Assembly: GCA_002179805.1 (NCBI GenBank)
Contig: NAVB01000790.1
Location: forward strand, 1 to 51,249
DNA from: Acanthamoeba lenticulata
Lineage: Eukaryota; Discosea; Longamoebia; Acanthamoebidae
Reading direction: 5' to 3'
Length of the DNA stretch: 51,249 nt
The notes beneath the pieces are model-generated. The model worked only from the letters and a program-made list of their open reading frames with translations. It did not search any database and was not told the origin of the DNA. The number at the start of each line of letters is the position of its first letter. Within the stretch, counting starts at the first letter, position 1. The position numbers were made by a program, and so were the translations under genes. Of the stretch, positions 11,440 through 22,547 are shown piece after piece.

Positions 11440-11919
11440 TCAGGCATCCACGCTTTGGCCGAGTACCGACGAAAAGAACCCACGCACGCCGTCCTCCACA
11501 ATGTCAAACACAGCCTCAAAGGACGGATGCCCGTAGTAGGGGTCGGGCACGTCCTCCCCGCGGTGCCGCTCGCTGTGGGCCAACAGGAGCGAAAGCTTGT
11601 GCGCGTGTTCCCGTGGGCACTTGCGCTTGAGGTCGTGCAGGTTGGAGGCGTCCATCGCCACAATGAAATCAAACTCTTCAAAATCACTCTTCCTCACCTT
11701 GCGGGCACGGTGGCCGGAGATGTCAATGCCGTGCTTGCGTGCTACAGCAATGGATTTGTGGTGTGCTGAGTGCCCGGCGTGGTGGTCGCAGGTTCCGGCG
11801 GAGTCCACCGCTACTTGGAGTGACTTCAGCTGCGAGGCCACCTTCTTGCCCACACCGTACGCCAGCGGCGACCGGCAAATATTGCCCAAGCATACAAACA
11901 GCACCTTCACCTCCGTCAT
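11440..11919 (-). CDS. Low-molecular-weight protein tyrosine phosphatase
   Basis: A single uninterrupted ORF of 159 aa, rare here because it has no intron. The N-terminal P-loop CLGNICRS supplies the nucleophile Cys10, the neighbouring Cys15 and Arg16 of the CX5R motif. The DPYYG motif near residue 130 carries the general-acid Asp and the paired tyrosines that are often phosphorylated in this family. DSAGTCDHHAGHSAH and VAMDASN also match the family. Length (about 155-160 aa) is standard. It dephosphorylates phosphotyrosine in cytosolic proteins. The start lies immediately before the family's usual first strand. It is divergent from the membrane coiled-coil gene (254-bp gap) and tandem with the Tul1-like gene downstream. 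Confidence 0.97.
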   Translation of the reverse strand: MTEVKVLFVCLGNICRSPLAYGVGKKVASQLKSLQVAVDSAGTCDHHAGHSAHHKSIAVARKHGIDISGHRARKVRKSDFEEFDFIVAMDASNLHDLKRKCPREHAHKLSLLLAHSERHRGEDVPDPYYGHPSFEAVFDIVEDGVRGFFSSVLGQSVDA

Positions 11920-12173
11920 GGTCCACTAGCACAAAAACAGTCGCACACGACAACGCAAGCGAACTCGAGACTTTCTCCTCCTTTTCACCGCCCATTTCTC
12001 GAGAAGAAACAAAATGAACCCTTTTCCTGGAGCTTCGACTAATGCAAAGTTGGGTGAAAAACCAGTATCGTCACCTGACTGCTTTTGGCGCCAGCGTGAC
12101 TTGGGCCAGGCAGAACAGAGCCACGCCGGCAAGGGTGTTCACTAACTGCACCGTCAGCTCTACATAAGCGAGA

Positions 12174-12998
12174 ATGAAACTTCTATCATCCTTAGCTATC
12201 ACGGACGCCGTCGTTCGTAATCCACATGTCTCGTTGTTCATGCTGTTCATTTCGGCATTCACATTGTTCGCGCTTGCCGGTGACGACAACGACCTTATTC
12301 GACCAAAAAGGAAGAAATCACTGTTCAAGCGCATCTTCCAAGTCTTTGGCGAAGACGATACCCCTGCTCTCGATGTCCAGGTACGCTTATGCGCTAATCA
12401 TAACACTCAACAACGATTAATTGTAATGTTCATTGCTACAGGGGGTGATGGAGGGCACTGCCCTGGCGGCAATCGCAGAGGAGCAGGATCCGGCCGCCAT
12501 TCAAGCTGCGCTGGAAAAGCTCGTAAAGCAGCTCGAGACGGAATTGCGCAACGAAAGGCAAGAGAAAGAGCGAATGCACGAAACCATGAAGGTAAGTGTT
12601 GCCAGTGCCACTCCTTTCCCGGCTAAATCGGTTCTCAATTGCACGTAACCCCATAATAGAAAGAGGAGATGCTGCGTCAGGAAGCTGAGGAGGACCTCGA
12701 ACTGGTGAAGCAAGAGTTGAATCGCCAGGTCCAGCTCTACAGGGTCCATATGCGTGAGGAGCGGGAAAAAACGATCACTCTGGAGAAGGAGCTGCACGGC
12801 CAGTCTATCAGGACGCAGCAGCTCGAGGCAATGCTCAAGCTTCGCGATGGGCAGGTAGAAGAGCTCGAAGAGGCCCTTCGACAAGCCGCCGAACATGAAA
12901 AGAGCTACACGACGTCTCCCGACAAGAACGGCCGTGGCTCGCCATCACCGACCTCTTCTCGGAGTACAGAAAAGAAGCGAGTATTCACTATCATGTGA
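12174..12998 (+). CDS. Membrane-anchored or secreted coiled-coil protein, unknown
   Basis: Three exons (12174-12380, 12442-12591, 12660-12998) encode 231 aa. The N terminus holds one hydrophobic segment (VSLFMLFISAFTLFALA), either a signal peptide or an anchor, followed by a basic stretch (RPKRKKSLFKRIFQVF). From about residue 75 to 205 the protein is a long, highly charged coiled coil with heptad-spaced leucines, ending in a Ser/Thr/Pro tail. No enzyme or named family is recognised. A helix-rich trafficking or tethering role is possible but only inferred. Splice sites are clean GT-AG and phase 0. A canonical AATAAA is present 98 bp after the stop. Confidence 0.75.
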
Positions 12999-13538
12999 GC
13001 TTCGTTCCGCCCGCCGTGGCGGCTTGTATCCGCTACGTCTTCCCTCTCGCCCTCCTGTCTCTCTATCTCTGTGTCCGCCGCTTCGATGCGCTGTAAATAA
13101 ACAAACCCCAAATGCTGCTTCAGTCCTGTGTGGTGACGCCACAGCGTGCAGAGCGCGAAACGAACGTTTTCAAGTTTGGGGAGTGTTGTGCGTCCGCCCG
13201 TGTGGTGGTCGTTGGACTGCAACCCAGTGTGCCCAGTGCCATAATTGTATTATTCAATCGCGCGCGTGGGTTGGCGGGTAAGAAGAAATCGCCGCGGTTC
13301 CCAAGTGCGTTGCGGGCTACACGCCCAAGCAACAAAAGGTAAGTGACTTGCGCTTTTTGGCCTCGGCGTCGCTAGCCAACGAAACCGGACAAGAAGAGTG
13401 AGAGAGAGACGACATACAAGAGGGAGAGGACGCCGGCCGTTCCTGTTTTGTCCGCCTTGAGGCTTCCTGCCCTTTGTCTCGTCACTCACATCGCAAGGAG
13501 GACGTTGCGGCGTCGAGAAAAGGACGTCGCCCTCAAAG
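12999..13538. other. Intergenic region between the coiled-coil gene and the RhoGAP gene
   Basis: About 540 bp without a convincing coding exon on either strand. It contains the 3' trailer of the upstream gene, with AATAAA at 13096-13101, and the promoter and leader of the RhoGAP gene. I see no RNA gene or clear promoter box. Confidence 0.6.
13096..13101 (+). promoter_or_regulatory. Candidate polyadenylation signal AATAAA
   Basis: The hexamer lies 98 bp after the stop of the coiled-coil gene, inside a short A/T-rich patch of otherwise GC-rich sequence, as expected of a 3' end signal. Confidence 0.55.
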
Positions 13539-16500
13539 ATGGAAAAAGATAGCAGCGAGATCAGCGATGCTCTAGCGGCGACAACCAACACAACGACTTC
13601 GGGCAACAATACTCCTAATAACAATGGAAGCTATATCGCGCCTCCCAACTCGTCGCGAGACAAAGATAAGAAAAAGAGGGTATGGGGCATCTTCGGAAAG
13701 AAGGCCAAGAAGGTCTTTGGCACCCCTCTCTGCGAACTAGACTGCTACGAACACACGCGCATCCCCGTCCTCCCCGTTCACACCATCGAATATCTCAAAG
13801 CCTTTGGTATCTCTCCTCCCATCTCTCCCCTCCCTCACCACCTTTGTCCTCCCATCTCGCTCCTGGTCATCCACATCATCTTGTGCTCCGCTCTGCCACT
13901 GACTGTCCGCCCCCTGCACGGCCCCGTAGGACTCGATGCGGAGGGCCTTTTTCGAATACCGGGCTCACAGAAGTTTATCAACGAGATGAAGGCCGAGTAC
14001 GACAGCACCGGTACGTGCGCTTACGACGGGCTTGGCTCCCGCGAATCGAGAGCGGCTCACCAATCTGTTAGCAGGGGGTCGGCAGGGAATCTTGCCCGGG
14101 TCCGACGTGCATGCTGTGTCGGGCCTCCTCAAGCAGTTTTTGCGAGACCTGCCAGAGCCTCTCCTCACCTACGAACTCTATCCTCTCTTAATCGCAGCGC
14201 AAAGTACCGCTTCCCATTCCCGACCCATTTCCCAAATGTGCTGTTCTCACCTGAGCATCACAGCACAACGCGAGATGATCGGACGTCTCTGCGCCCTGCG
14301 CGAGCAGCTTCGGCAGCTGCCGGAAGCCAACCGCGACCTGCTCAAGTACCTCCTGGAGTTCCTCATCCTGGTACCCTTTGCTTTCGCTTCTCAACAAAGC
14401 GGCCTCGCTCGACTCACTCTCTTTGCGACCCGGCCTAGGTGTGCCAACACTCGGAAAACAACTTAATGACCTCCTCCAACTTGGCCATCACTTTCGGACC
14501 TCTGCTTCTTCAGGCACGCGAAGCCACCCGTCTTCCGTCGCGCTGCTCTCCGCCCTTTGCTGACCGTGTTGTTGCTCGCTGTTGGCGGGCGCTCTTGATG
14601 ATCAGCCCAAGGACGCCGATGGAATGAGACTCATCGAAGACACGCCGCATGTCAACCGAATAACGCAGACTCTGATCGACGAATACGACTTCATGATGAA
14701 TGTATGCCTGCTCCCCTCCCTTCTTCCTCTTGGCTCTAGAGGGGCAATGACACGAATCGCATGGGCCATGTTGCAGGAAGCGGACCTACCAGTGTGTATT
14801 CTGGGAGGCGATTCCGGATGGACCAAGCGGAGCAGTAAGAACAAGAAGGGCACCGGCCGAGCCAAGAGCGATCCCGTCCGCCCGCCGTTGAATGTCAACC
14901 ATGGGTATTATTCTTTCCCCCTGTGTCGAACCAAGCGTCGGTTGTTGTTCCTCACAACCCCTGGTTGATTGGGTGTGCGTGCTTCTCAGGCTCAAGTCAA
15001 GCGCTTGTCTGGAGCGCGAAGCACTGAGCGCGCGGACCGAGGGGACAATGCCGGTGGCGCCTGGCAGTGGAGGCCAGGGCTCCATTCGGAGAAAGCGAGG
15101 CGAGGACGGGGACACCATCGAGCGACAAGGGGAAGATGAGGATGAAGAGGACGACCAACTAGAATGTCAAGAAGAGGAGGGAGAAGGAGAGGACGAGGAA
15201 GGGCGCGAGGTTGAAGGGGAGCCATACGAGGACGATGGCGAGATCGATGAGGAGCTGGAAGAAGAACAGGAGGCACAAGTGAGGGGGCCCGGAAGTGAAA
15301 TCGTGCGTACGGCGACGAGTGCGTCGGCAAAGGGCCCCAAGCGGCGATCGTGGTCCTCCAACGTCAAGTCCAAGGCGAAACGGGTTGCGGAAGAAGAGCT
15401 TAATCCTTTAGGTTCCCTCCCGCCCTTCTCACGCCTCCTCCCGACAGATGCCTGGGGTTATTAGCTGGCTGTGTTGTGCTGACTGCCGGCTTTCTTTGCG
15501 CACAGGACCGACAACGAGCTCGGTGGCGCGCATGAAGGCGCTGATCGCCAAGGCCAACGCGGAGAAGGAGCTCGGGCGACAGCGCTCCGTCAGCGAGAAT
15601 TTTGAAGAGGCCTCGGCCGTGCTTCCCCCGAGCGCCGCTGGCGACAAAGCACCGTTCCGGCCACCCGAGTACACGAAGCGAGGCGCGTCGTACAGCGACC
15701 TGATGACGGCAGCCGCAGCCCAGGCCAGCGAGAAGGCGCTAACGGAGCAGAACGAGCGAACAATCGGGAAAAAAGGCGGATCGCGGCTCTTTGGGCTGAA
15801 GAGCAAGCCGGGGAAGGAGAAGGAAAAGAACGAACGAAAAGAACGGCAGCGGGAGAAGAAGGAAGAGCGCGAGCGCGAGAAAGAGCGGGAGAAGGAGGAG
15901 CGGGAGAGGGAGAAGGAGCGCGAGAAGGAGGAGACCATCGCCCTGCTCTTCGATCGATTGCGGCTATGGCGTGAAAGAGAGAAGGTTCCCGAGAACGTGC
16001 AATGCATGAACATCAAGCAACTCAAGGCCGAGAAGCGCTGGCTCAAGAAGGAGCTCAACTCGCTCGACAGCAAGGTTTGTGTCCCTTCTCTAAAATGATG
16101 TCATGATTGGAGTTGAACTCTCTCACTGACGACACCACCCTCCAGAGGGAAAGGGAAGAGTTGAGACCATTGCACCTGCGGCGAAAGGAGCTATCGTTCT
16201 ACTTGGCCCGAATGAAGAAGGACAAGGCGGGCGCAGTATTCGCGTCGTCCTCGGCCGCCATCCAGTCCTACTCGGCTCTGCTCAAGGACGCCCGGATGTC
16301 ACCGGCGCCTACGCCGCTTTCCTGCTCGCCCCCATCGCCGGACTCGCTGTCCGCCCAGGGGCGGACGCACTCACCGCCCACTTCACCACCGTTGTCGCCG
16401 ATTACTTCGCCACGCCGCGAGAGGACCGTCGCCTTGGTGGAGCCCGTCAACGAACCTGCGAGCATAAGCACCGCCAGCTCGTTGAATTCATCCGCTGGGC

Positions 16501-17042
16501 TTCGTTCCAAGTGGGCGCGCGAGGGAAGCGTGGACACCGGCCTTGTTCGCAAGAACGGGGTTGTGAGCCACACCAAGCCTGGCCACGGTTCGTCTTCCCT
16601 CTCTCTTCGGACCAAGATTCTTACGCTCTTCTCCTAACCCGGGGCTGTCTTGTGGGGGCGCATGGCTCTAGTTCGCTCCAAGTCGTTCATCTTCAGACAA
16701 CCACCTGTGCAGCGAGGTAAAGACAATGGAACTGGCTCCCCGTCTACAAAGAAGCGCAAAGACAGCAAGGTCGTAATAGACAGCATCACAATCTCATCCC
16801 CGACGCCCATCGACCAGCCACAACAGAAAAGGGGCAAGGATGACCCGGACAAACGTAAATCGGCAGAGAACTCGGCCAAGCGAAAGAGCGCCTCCAAGCC
16901 GACCGACGAGACAGCCACCAAGCGGCGAAGGTGCCCCCTCTTCATGACATCGTGTTTTCGTATTGCACCAGCCTCACCCGGAGTTGGGTGCTCAGTGGTT
17001 TCATGGAGCCGGATGTCAATGGATGCAGCAGAGAGAACTTAG
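13539..17042 (+). CDS. RhoGAP-domain protein with long charged, low-complexity tail
   Basis: Eleven exons (13539-13806, 13930-14010, 14075-14203, 14264-14370, 14439-14513, 14606-14701, 14777-14904, 14990-15411, 15506-16074, 16146-16587, 16672-17042) give about 895 aa. After a basic N terminus (KKKRVWGIFGKKAKKVFG) the RhoGAP domain spans about residues 65-250: EGLFRIPGSQ with the arginine finger, DVHAVSGLLKQFLRDLPEPL, and TSSNLAITFGPLLLQ. It would stimulate GTP hydrolysis on Rho/Rac-type GTPases. The rest is acidic (15100-15290), Arg/Glu-repeat coiled coil (15820-15940), then Ser/Pro-rich and Lys-rich. The intron after LLLQ begins GCACGC rather than GT and is needed to keep the frame, so I call it GC-AG. 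The 3' end is the weakest part: an optional 41-nt intron near 16932 would give a different last 30 residues. Confidence 0.87.
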
Positions 17043-17435
17043 GAGGTACACGATTTTGACCCTCCTTCCTTCTCCCTTGCCGTCCACACTTGCCACCCTT
17101 TTGCTTACTTGTTGTTGGACGTCCAGAACTCTCCATTGCGGCCAAGCCAGACCATATTCCTGTGTGATACACAAGAGAGCTATTTTTACTTGAGGGTGCG
17201 AAGAGGAAAGCTCGTATTTTTGTTGCTCCCCCGTGCTTTCCTCAGCATGTGTACAGAGACAAGACAGTCTTTACATCCTCAGAGCGAGATGACCATAAAG
17301 AATCAAAACCCCACTTTCATGCTCATGCATGGTTCTACATGTTGGGCAGACGCGAGTTGTTGAGATTCCACAGCTTCTTTCCTTAAAAAGCTACACGCGC
17401 AGCAGCATACCACCAGTTCATAATCCCGGCACAAG
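17043..17435. other. Intergenic region before the purple acid phosphatase gene
   Basis: About 390 bp with no recognisable domain on either strand. It probably holds the RhoGAP trailer and the phosphatase promoter. Short ORFs here lack any family similarity I can see. Confidence 0.5.
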
Positions 17436-19441
17436 ATGAGGCTGGGGTCGATAACGACCCTATTCCAGCGGCGTTCATGGCAGTGCACCATGGCGCTGCT
17501 GCTCGTAACGATCCTGTGCTTCCTGTTCTATCCCGATAACGGCACTGTCGCGAGGCTGAACCAAAGCACGCCAAGCGACAGGACTTCCCCCTCGCCAAGC
17601 CCCAAGCCCAATGATCCTAACCTCGCGCCAGAGCAAGTTCATATCTCGTTAGGCAAGGACGAGAGCCAGGTGCTTGTCATGTGGTAAGACAGGCTTTCAA
17701 TGTGGTTGGCTGCACTGTTTTTCGTAACAGCGTCCACCAACAGGGTCACGAAGGTTGAAGCACCATCGCAGGTGGAGTTTGCAGCAACCCGAAACCCAAG
17801 CAAAAAGAGGTCCGCCAAAGGGCGCAGCACCAACTACCGCTTCCTGCCATACACTTCAGGTAGCCCAACAACGCCTTCATGTTGTGCATAGACTAAGAAT
17901 GGGACAGGTGCTATCCACACGGTGGTACTGGACAACCTCGAGCCTCACACCAAGTACAACTACAAGTGTGGCGGACCTGGCGGGGTGAGTACTTGACCTG
18001 CCCGCAGACACTTGAGTGCTGGTGCTCATTCCGCATGTGGTCTGCAACAGTGGAGCAAAGAGTACTCCTTTGTCACCGCTCCAGCGCTTGGCACGCCAGA
18101 GGTTGTCATCGGTACCGTGGGCGACGTGGGCGTAACAGAAGCTTCGAAACAGTTAGTCAAGGTTGCAGAAAGTAAGAAGTTGGATATGGTACCAAATGCC
18201 ATCAAGGCTCATCCCTATTGATTAATCACTAAGCCCTGGTGCAAGGACAGTTTTGGCATGTGGGTGATCTCAGTTACGCCGACGGTAAACAGGCAACTTG
18301 GGATATCTTCGGCAGGATGGTGGAACCGCTTGGTTCGTCAATCAGTTGTGCATCAGCGCCCTTGCCTAACGCCCCATTCCTTCAGCTGCTTGGATTCCCT
18401 ACATGCCCCTGGCCGGCAACCATGAGAACAATAACCCAGAGCATTCCTTCATTCCATTCAGCTTGCGCTACAACATGAAGCTCTTGGTCAGGTACAGTCA
18501 CCGCTAGCTTCACAAACCATACTGGTAATTGACCTAATATTGAGGCTAACGTCACTTGGGCCACAGCTACAGCAATGGGAATGATAATCAATTCTTTTAC
18601 AGCTTCAACTACGGTTCGATACACTTCATCTGTCTGGACAGCGAGACGGACCACAGCTCACAGTCCCAGCAAATCAAGTGCGCTGCACCTCGTCACTTCA
18701 TGTTGCACCACATCTCACCTAGAGGTTGGCCACAAGGTGGCTTGAAGGTGATCTGAAGAAGGTCAACAGAGCGGTGACACCCTGGGTTGTCGTTGGATGG
18801 CATAGGTACTACCTCTCGTAAAGCTGTATCCTTCAAACGGTTGCTGATGGCAAAAACAGGCCCTGGTATAACTCCAACTGGGCTCATCACGAAGAAGCGG
18901 CCGCTATGAAAGAGGCTATGGAAGGCACGCCAGCCAGAAGGAGGGTCAGACCCATACATTGACATCTAACAATGGCAACAGATCTATTGTACCAATATCG
19001 GGTCGATCTTTGCGTATCGGGGCACGTGCATGCCTACGAACGAACAAATCCTGTCTTCAAGGACAAGATTAAACCAGACGGACCGGTCTATATCACCATC
19101 GGCACGGGTATATAGGCACCCTGCGAAGTTGATGGTGGCACTGCCCGCTCACCCGTCGTTTTTGATTCAGGTGGAACGCCCGAAGGGCTCGTGAACAGTT
19201 GGGTTGGCTGGCCAGCGTGGTACGAAAGTGCATCATCCAGACAAACTTGGCCTTTTGCTGCTCACTGCGGCGCTACTCTAGGTCGGCTGTGCAGGACGCC
19301 CGAAACTGGGGATTTGGGATGCTGCATACCTTCAATGCCACACATGCGCTGTGGGAGTTTATCCACAATGATGACACCGTGGCTGACTCGTACATGCTGG
19401 TGCGCCAGCGAACTGGCCTACCTTCTGCTCCACCCAAATAA
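17436..19441 (+). CDS. Purple acid phosphatase (binuclear metallophosphatase)
   Basis: Twelve exons (17436-17683, 17744-17859, 17908-17984, 18051-18188, 18251-18332, 18386-18491, 18567-18677, 18737-18805, 18860-18924, 18982-19107, 19171-19219, 19282-19441) give 448 aa. The N terminus has a basic stretch followed by a hydrophobic signal or anchor (MALLLVTILCFLFY) and a Ser/Pro linker. A fibronectin-like domain precedes the catalytic domain. All five metal-binding blocks are present in order: GTVGDVG, GDLSYADG, GNHENN, VVVGWHR and GHVHAYER. It hydrolyses phosphate esters at acid pH in lysosomes, on the cell surface or outside. The intron at 18925-18981 starts GCACGC and must be removed to read MEDLLYQYRVDLCVSGHVH, so it is a GC-AG intron. 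It is 75 bp tail to tail from the next gene. Confidence 0.93.
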
Positions 19442-19516
19442 ACGGCCCAAAAACCCAGCTGAAAGTGCACAAGGGCCACGGAAGGCGGAGGCCTCATCTT
19501 CATCGTCGAGACCTTC

Positions 19517-21004
19517 TCAAATGAAGCATTTGCCCTGGCATCCGTCGCAAGCGCTGCGCTGGTGGACGCTGCCGAGATCCTCGGGGCCGAACGGACCCCA
19601 GCCGCCTGGATAGAATGATCCAATCACGCAGAGTTTAGGCGGGTTTGTATGCCCGGCTTGAGGACCACACTCAACTACGGTCGAGGGGAGGTGCATACCC
19701 TTGCCGCCGCACTTGCCGCACGCGCGCAAGTTGCCGTTTGGCACCACACACTTGCCGTTGCACACTGGGCAAGCTTGCTTGTAGTGCGTCTCGATGACTT
19801 CGCACGGCCCAAACGTGCCAATGCCGCCCTGAGGTGAGGTTGCTCCCCTTTAGCGTTGTGCATCCTTCACTCGCGCAAGCCCAAAGGGGAGGTTGGCCTG
19901 GGCGCGTACCTTGCCGTTGCACTTGGGGCAATCGAACGGCTGGAAGGGAATGGTCTTGGTGCCGTCGCACGCGGGACATGGCTTCTTGAAGTGGATATCA
20001 GAGGGCTCGCACGCTCCAAAGGGCCCAATTCCGCCCTTGCCCTTACACTTGGGGCACTGGTGCCTGCAGAGGACCGAGACTCGGTTTAGTTTTTCGCTCA
20101 CCTCGTCAGCAGCGAGCAGAGGGTAACGTCTGGAGGACGTACGAGGCAGACTGCTCGTTGTGGTGACCATGGTGTCCGTGATGGTGGTTGTGGTGGCCAT
20201 GATGGTCGTGGTGACCATGCTGATGGTGATGGCCGTGATGGCCGTGGTGATGGTGGTCGTGGGTAGCCGAAGGCTGGTTGTGGTGGACAGCGGACGGATG
20301 CTGGAAAGCGGGGACCAACCCACCGGCGGGCGGCTGCAGGCCGTAGCCCAGGGTGGGGATGACCTCCCACAACTCCCATTGGTCGACCGAATGACGGTTG
20401 GCCACCACCTCGCCGTTCTGCTCGGCGCACAGGTACTTGCCGTGGTGCGAGCGGAAGGCAGTGAGCTGGCCGTGTGGCTCGATGAGGAAATACTCGCGCT
20501 CGGTCGGGCAGTTTTGATTGGCCGTCACTCGACCCGTTGGCTGAATGAACATGTCATGTCGGGGCCCGGGTTTCAACATCGTAATGTGGTGGAACAGAAC
20601 AATAACCACAACAAGCACCGGACTTATAAAAACAGAAGAAGAAACAAAAAAAGTCGGGGCATCGTACGTCGGCGCTGAGGTACTTGCCCAGGTGGGACAG
20701 GAACGAGACGTGGCCGTTCACAGTGGCCATGGTCCAAGTCTCCCACTCGCTGGGGGATGCCCTGTCGGCGACGACGTGGCCGGAAGGCTCTGCGCAGAGG
20801 AACTGCCCATGACTCGACTTGATGTACACCTTGCCTCCTTCACATAGCGCAACAAAGTCTCCAGTCAGTGGATGCCACGCGTGTGCGTAAGTCCTGTGAA
20901 CAAGCCGTTTTACCGAGAGAAATGGTGGGCAGGCCAGTTGCGGCATCAGTGGTGATGGCCATCGAAGGGCCGCCAAAGCTGCTGAAGTCCATGTTGAAGT
21001 TCAT
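19517..21004 (-). CDS. Fascin-type beta-trefoil / His-rich / CXXCXGXG zinc-repeat protein
   Basis: Five exons on the minus strand (21004-20914, 20834-20668, 20540-20143, 20063-19910, 19828-19517) give 373 aa. Residues 31-150 form one beta-trefoil unit of the fascin/actin-crosslinking kind (KVYIKSSHGQFLCAEPSG, then SHHGKYLCAEQNGEVVA). A linker of mostly His with Gly, Asp and Asn follows (about residues 180-215). The C-terminal third has repeated Cys pairs like the DnaJ zinc domain (CPKCKGKG, CPACDG, CPKCNGKG, CPVCNGKC, CGKCGGKG), arranged as a duplicated unit of about 50 residues. Binding of actin or another ligand by the trefoil, and of metal by the other two parts, is family-based inference. 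It is a paralogue of the tandem trefoil gene at 36474-37917. A start further upstream at 21085 is open but less likely. Confidence 0.82.
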
Positions 21005-21103
21005 GACGGGAGTGGTGGGAGAACGGGAGACAACAAACAAAAAACTAGCTCTCGAGCCCGTAAAAATATTGGTTGGGCTGTCCAATCGTGAAGCACGATG
21101 ACG

Positions 21104-22253
21104 TCAGCCTGAAACCGGTGTGGAGTGTGCACGCTGGTCATAGGCTGCCTCGAAATCACGCAACAGGCACGCTGTGCTTCGGTCGTTGATGTCCGGAACC
21201 CGCGCCTCTGGGCTTGCGCGAAGGAAGAAGGGAGACGATATGCGACCCGATCGCGTGGCCTCCTCCACGGCGGCCGAGGTGGGTGGTTGCATGACTCTGT
21301 GGCGCACTGCCGGAAAGTAGGAAGCCGTGACGTGATCCAGCGTCTCTCCACAGAAGACGAGAAGATGCAGGTAGTCCTGCGCACGGTTTCGCGCGTACAG
21401 CCTTTCGATTGGGATCCAGTGCCCTTGGACACCTCCCGGGCCTGCCGCTTGCCAGATGTGCAGGCCCGGCACCGACGCGATTGGCACTAATGTCAGTAAG
21501 CCAAAGTCCTTGTGGTCTTCGAACACTTCTTCCTCTTCGCAGGTTGGTTCCACTGGTGACGTATTGACTCTTCGATGGTAGTGAACGAAACGGAGCAAAG
21601 AGGTGTCTTCTTCTGCTCGCGGCTCAATCAGCACAAGTGAGAACAGCGACCTGCGAGGTTCGTACCTGCCACTAGCTCCATCAGGTTTGTGGTCTCTCCT
21701 AGCACAGGCTCCGTACTCCAGTGTTCGTGCAGACACCTCAGCAGTGCAAGTCCTGCGTAAAATGCAATGGTGACTTTGTGCACCAGGGACCAAAGCTAGC
21801 GTCATGGCTTACCTACTGTCCTGAAGAACTCAAATGCTCGCACAACAACATCTTTCAGCTCGCTTTCGACCTCTCCGGGCAGCCCTGCTCGGCGCGTCTA
21901 CAGCAATTAACGGCAATGGAGAGTGAGATCGGCCGCCACCATGAGAGAGGCAGGGTGAGCACCTGCAAGAGCTCATAGTCGTAAAGGTGAAGGTAGCCAA
22001 CTGGTTCACCAACACCGGGACCGGTCTGCTCAACTGGCATTTTGACGCGCTCTTTCGCCTCTCTTGATTGACAAAAGAAGCGCCTCACCACAGCTTCCCA
22101 CTGCAGTAGGTCGACCCCCACAGCGCCCGCCGCAGGCAAACTTAAAACGCAGAATCCGCTCTCATGCAGACGCCTGCACAGCTCATCACTGCGGAGCACA
22201 GAGTTGCCATTGTATAAGGGCAAAGGGGGAGGTAGCGCAGGGTGCCCAGCCAT
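21104..22253 (-). CDS. 2-oxoglutarate/Fe(II)-dependent oxygenase, isopenicillin-N-synthase-like
   Basis: Four exons on the minus strand (22253-21963, 21897-21813, 21752-21666, 21612-21104) encode 323 aa, the usual length of the family. The core jelly-roll signature is present: RFVHYH, then EDHKDFGLLTLVP with the iron ligands His and Asp near residues 188 and 190, GLHIWQ, and FPAVRHRV with the distal iron-binding His. GRISSPFFLRA supplies the Arg-x-Ser motif that binds 2-oxoglutarate. The substrate cannot be told from sequence; relatives act in small-molecule hydroxylation or ring closure. The start Met at 22253 precedes LPPPLPLYNG, the common N-terminal region. It is divergent from the E2-UFD1 fusion gene over a 294-bp shared promoter region. 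Confidence 0.9.
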
Positions 22254-22547
22254 GATGCACAAATAAAATATCGTTTTTTGAATTCCAGTACCAGTGGGGT
22301 GTGCATGGAATGTGGTTAGCAGAAACTTCGAAAATGCACCAAAATCACTAAAAACGCCCGCCAGCGAACCAACACGATCGTGCCGCAGCAAGAAGGGAGA
22401 AGAAGAGCGAGAAGACAAGAAGAAGTGAGGAAAGACTTGTGTTCGGCATTGGAAGCCGGGACAAAGCAAAGACAACTGCGGACAGCTGCGCCCCCCTCTG
22501 AAGCATCTGCCGCAAGCTTGAAAGAAGGAATCACTACGCATCGCAGC

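Noticed and set aside
12071..12334. Minus-strand ORF with a hydrophobic end (LVNTLAGVALFCLAQ)
   Set aside because: It overlaps exon 1 of the plus-strand coiled-coil gene and has no homology that I recognise. It lies in the divergent promoter of the phosphatase gene.
15429..16073. Long minus-strand ORF, Ser/Phe/Arg-rich, opposite the RhoGAP gene
   Set aside because: It is the mirror of the Arg/Glu/Lys repeat of the RhoGAP tail; such repeats leave the antisense frame open. It has no domain and no splice logic of its own.
22380..22547. Upstream extension of the E2-UFD1 gene start to 22380
   Set aside because: The extension is Arg/Gln/Ala-rich without domain, and would leave only about 125 bp for two divergent promoters. 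The Met at 22548 is followed at once by a regular helix.
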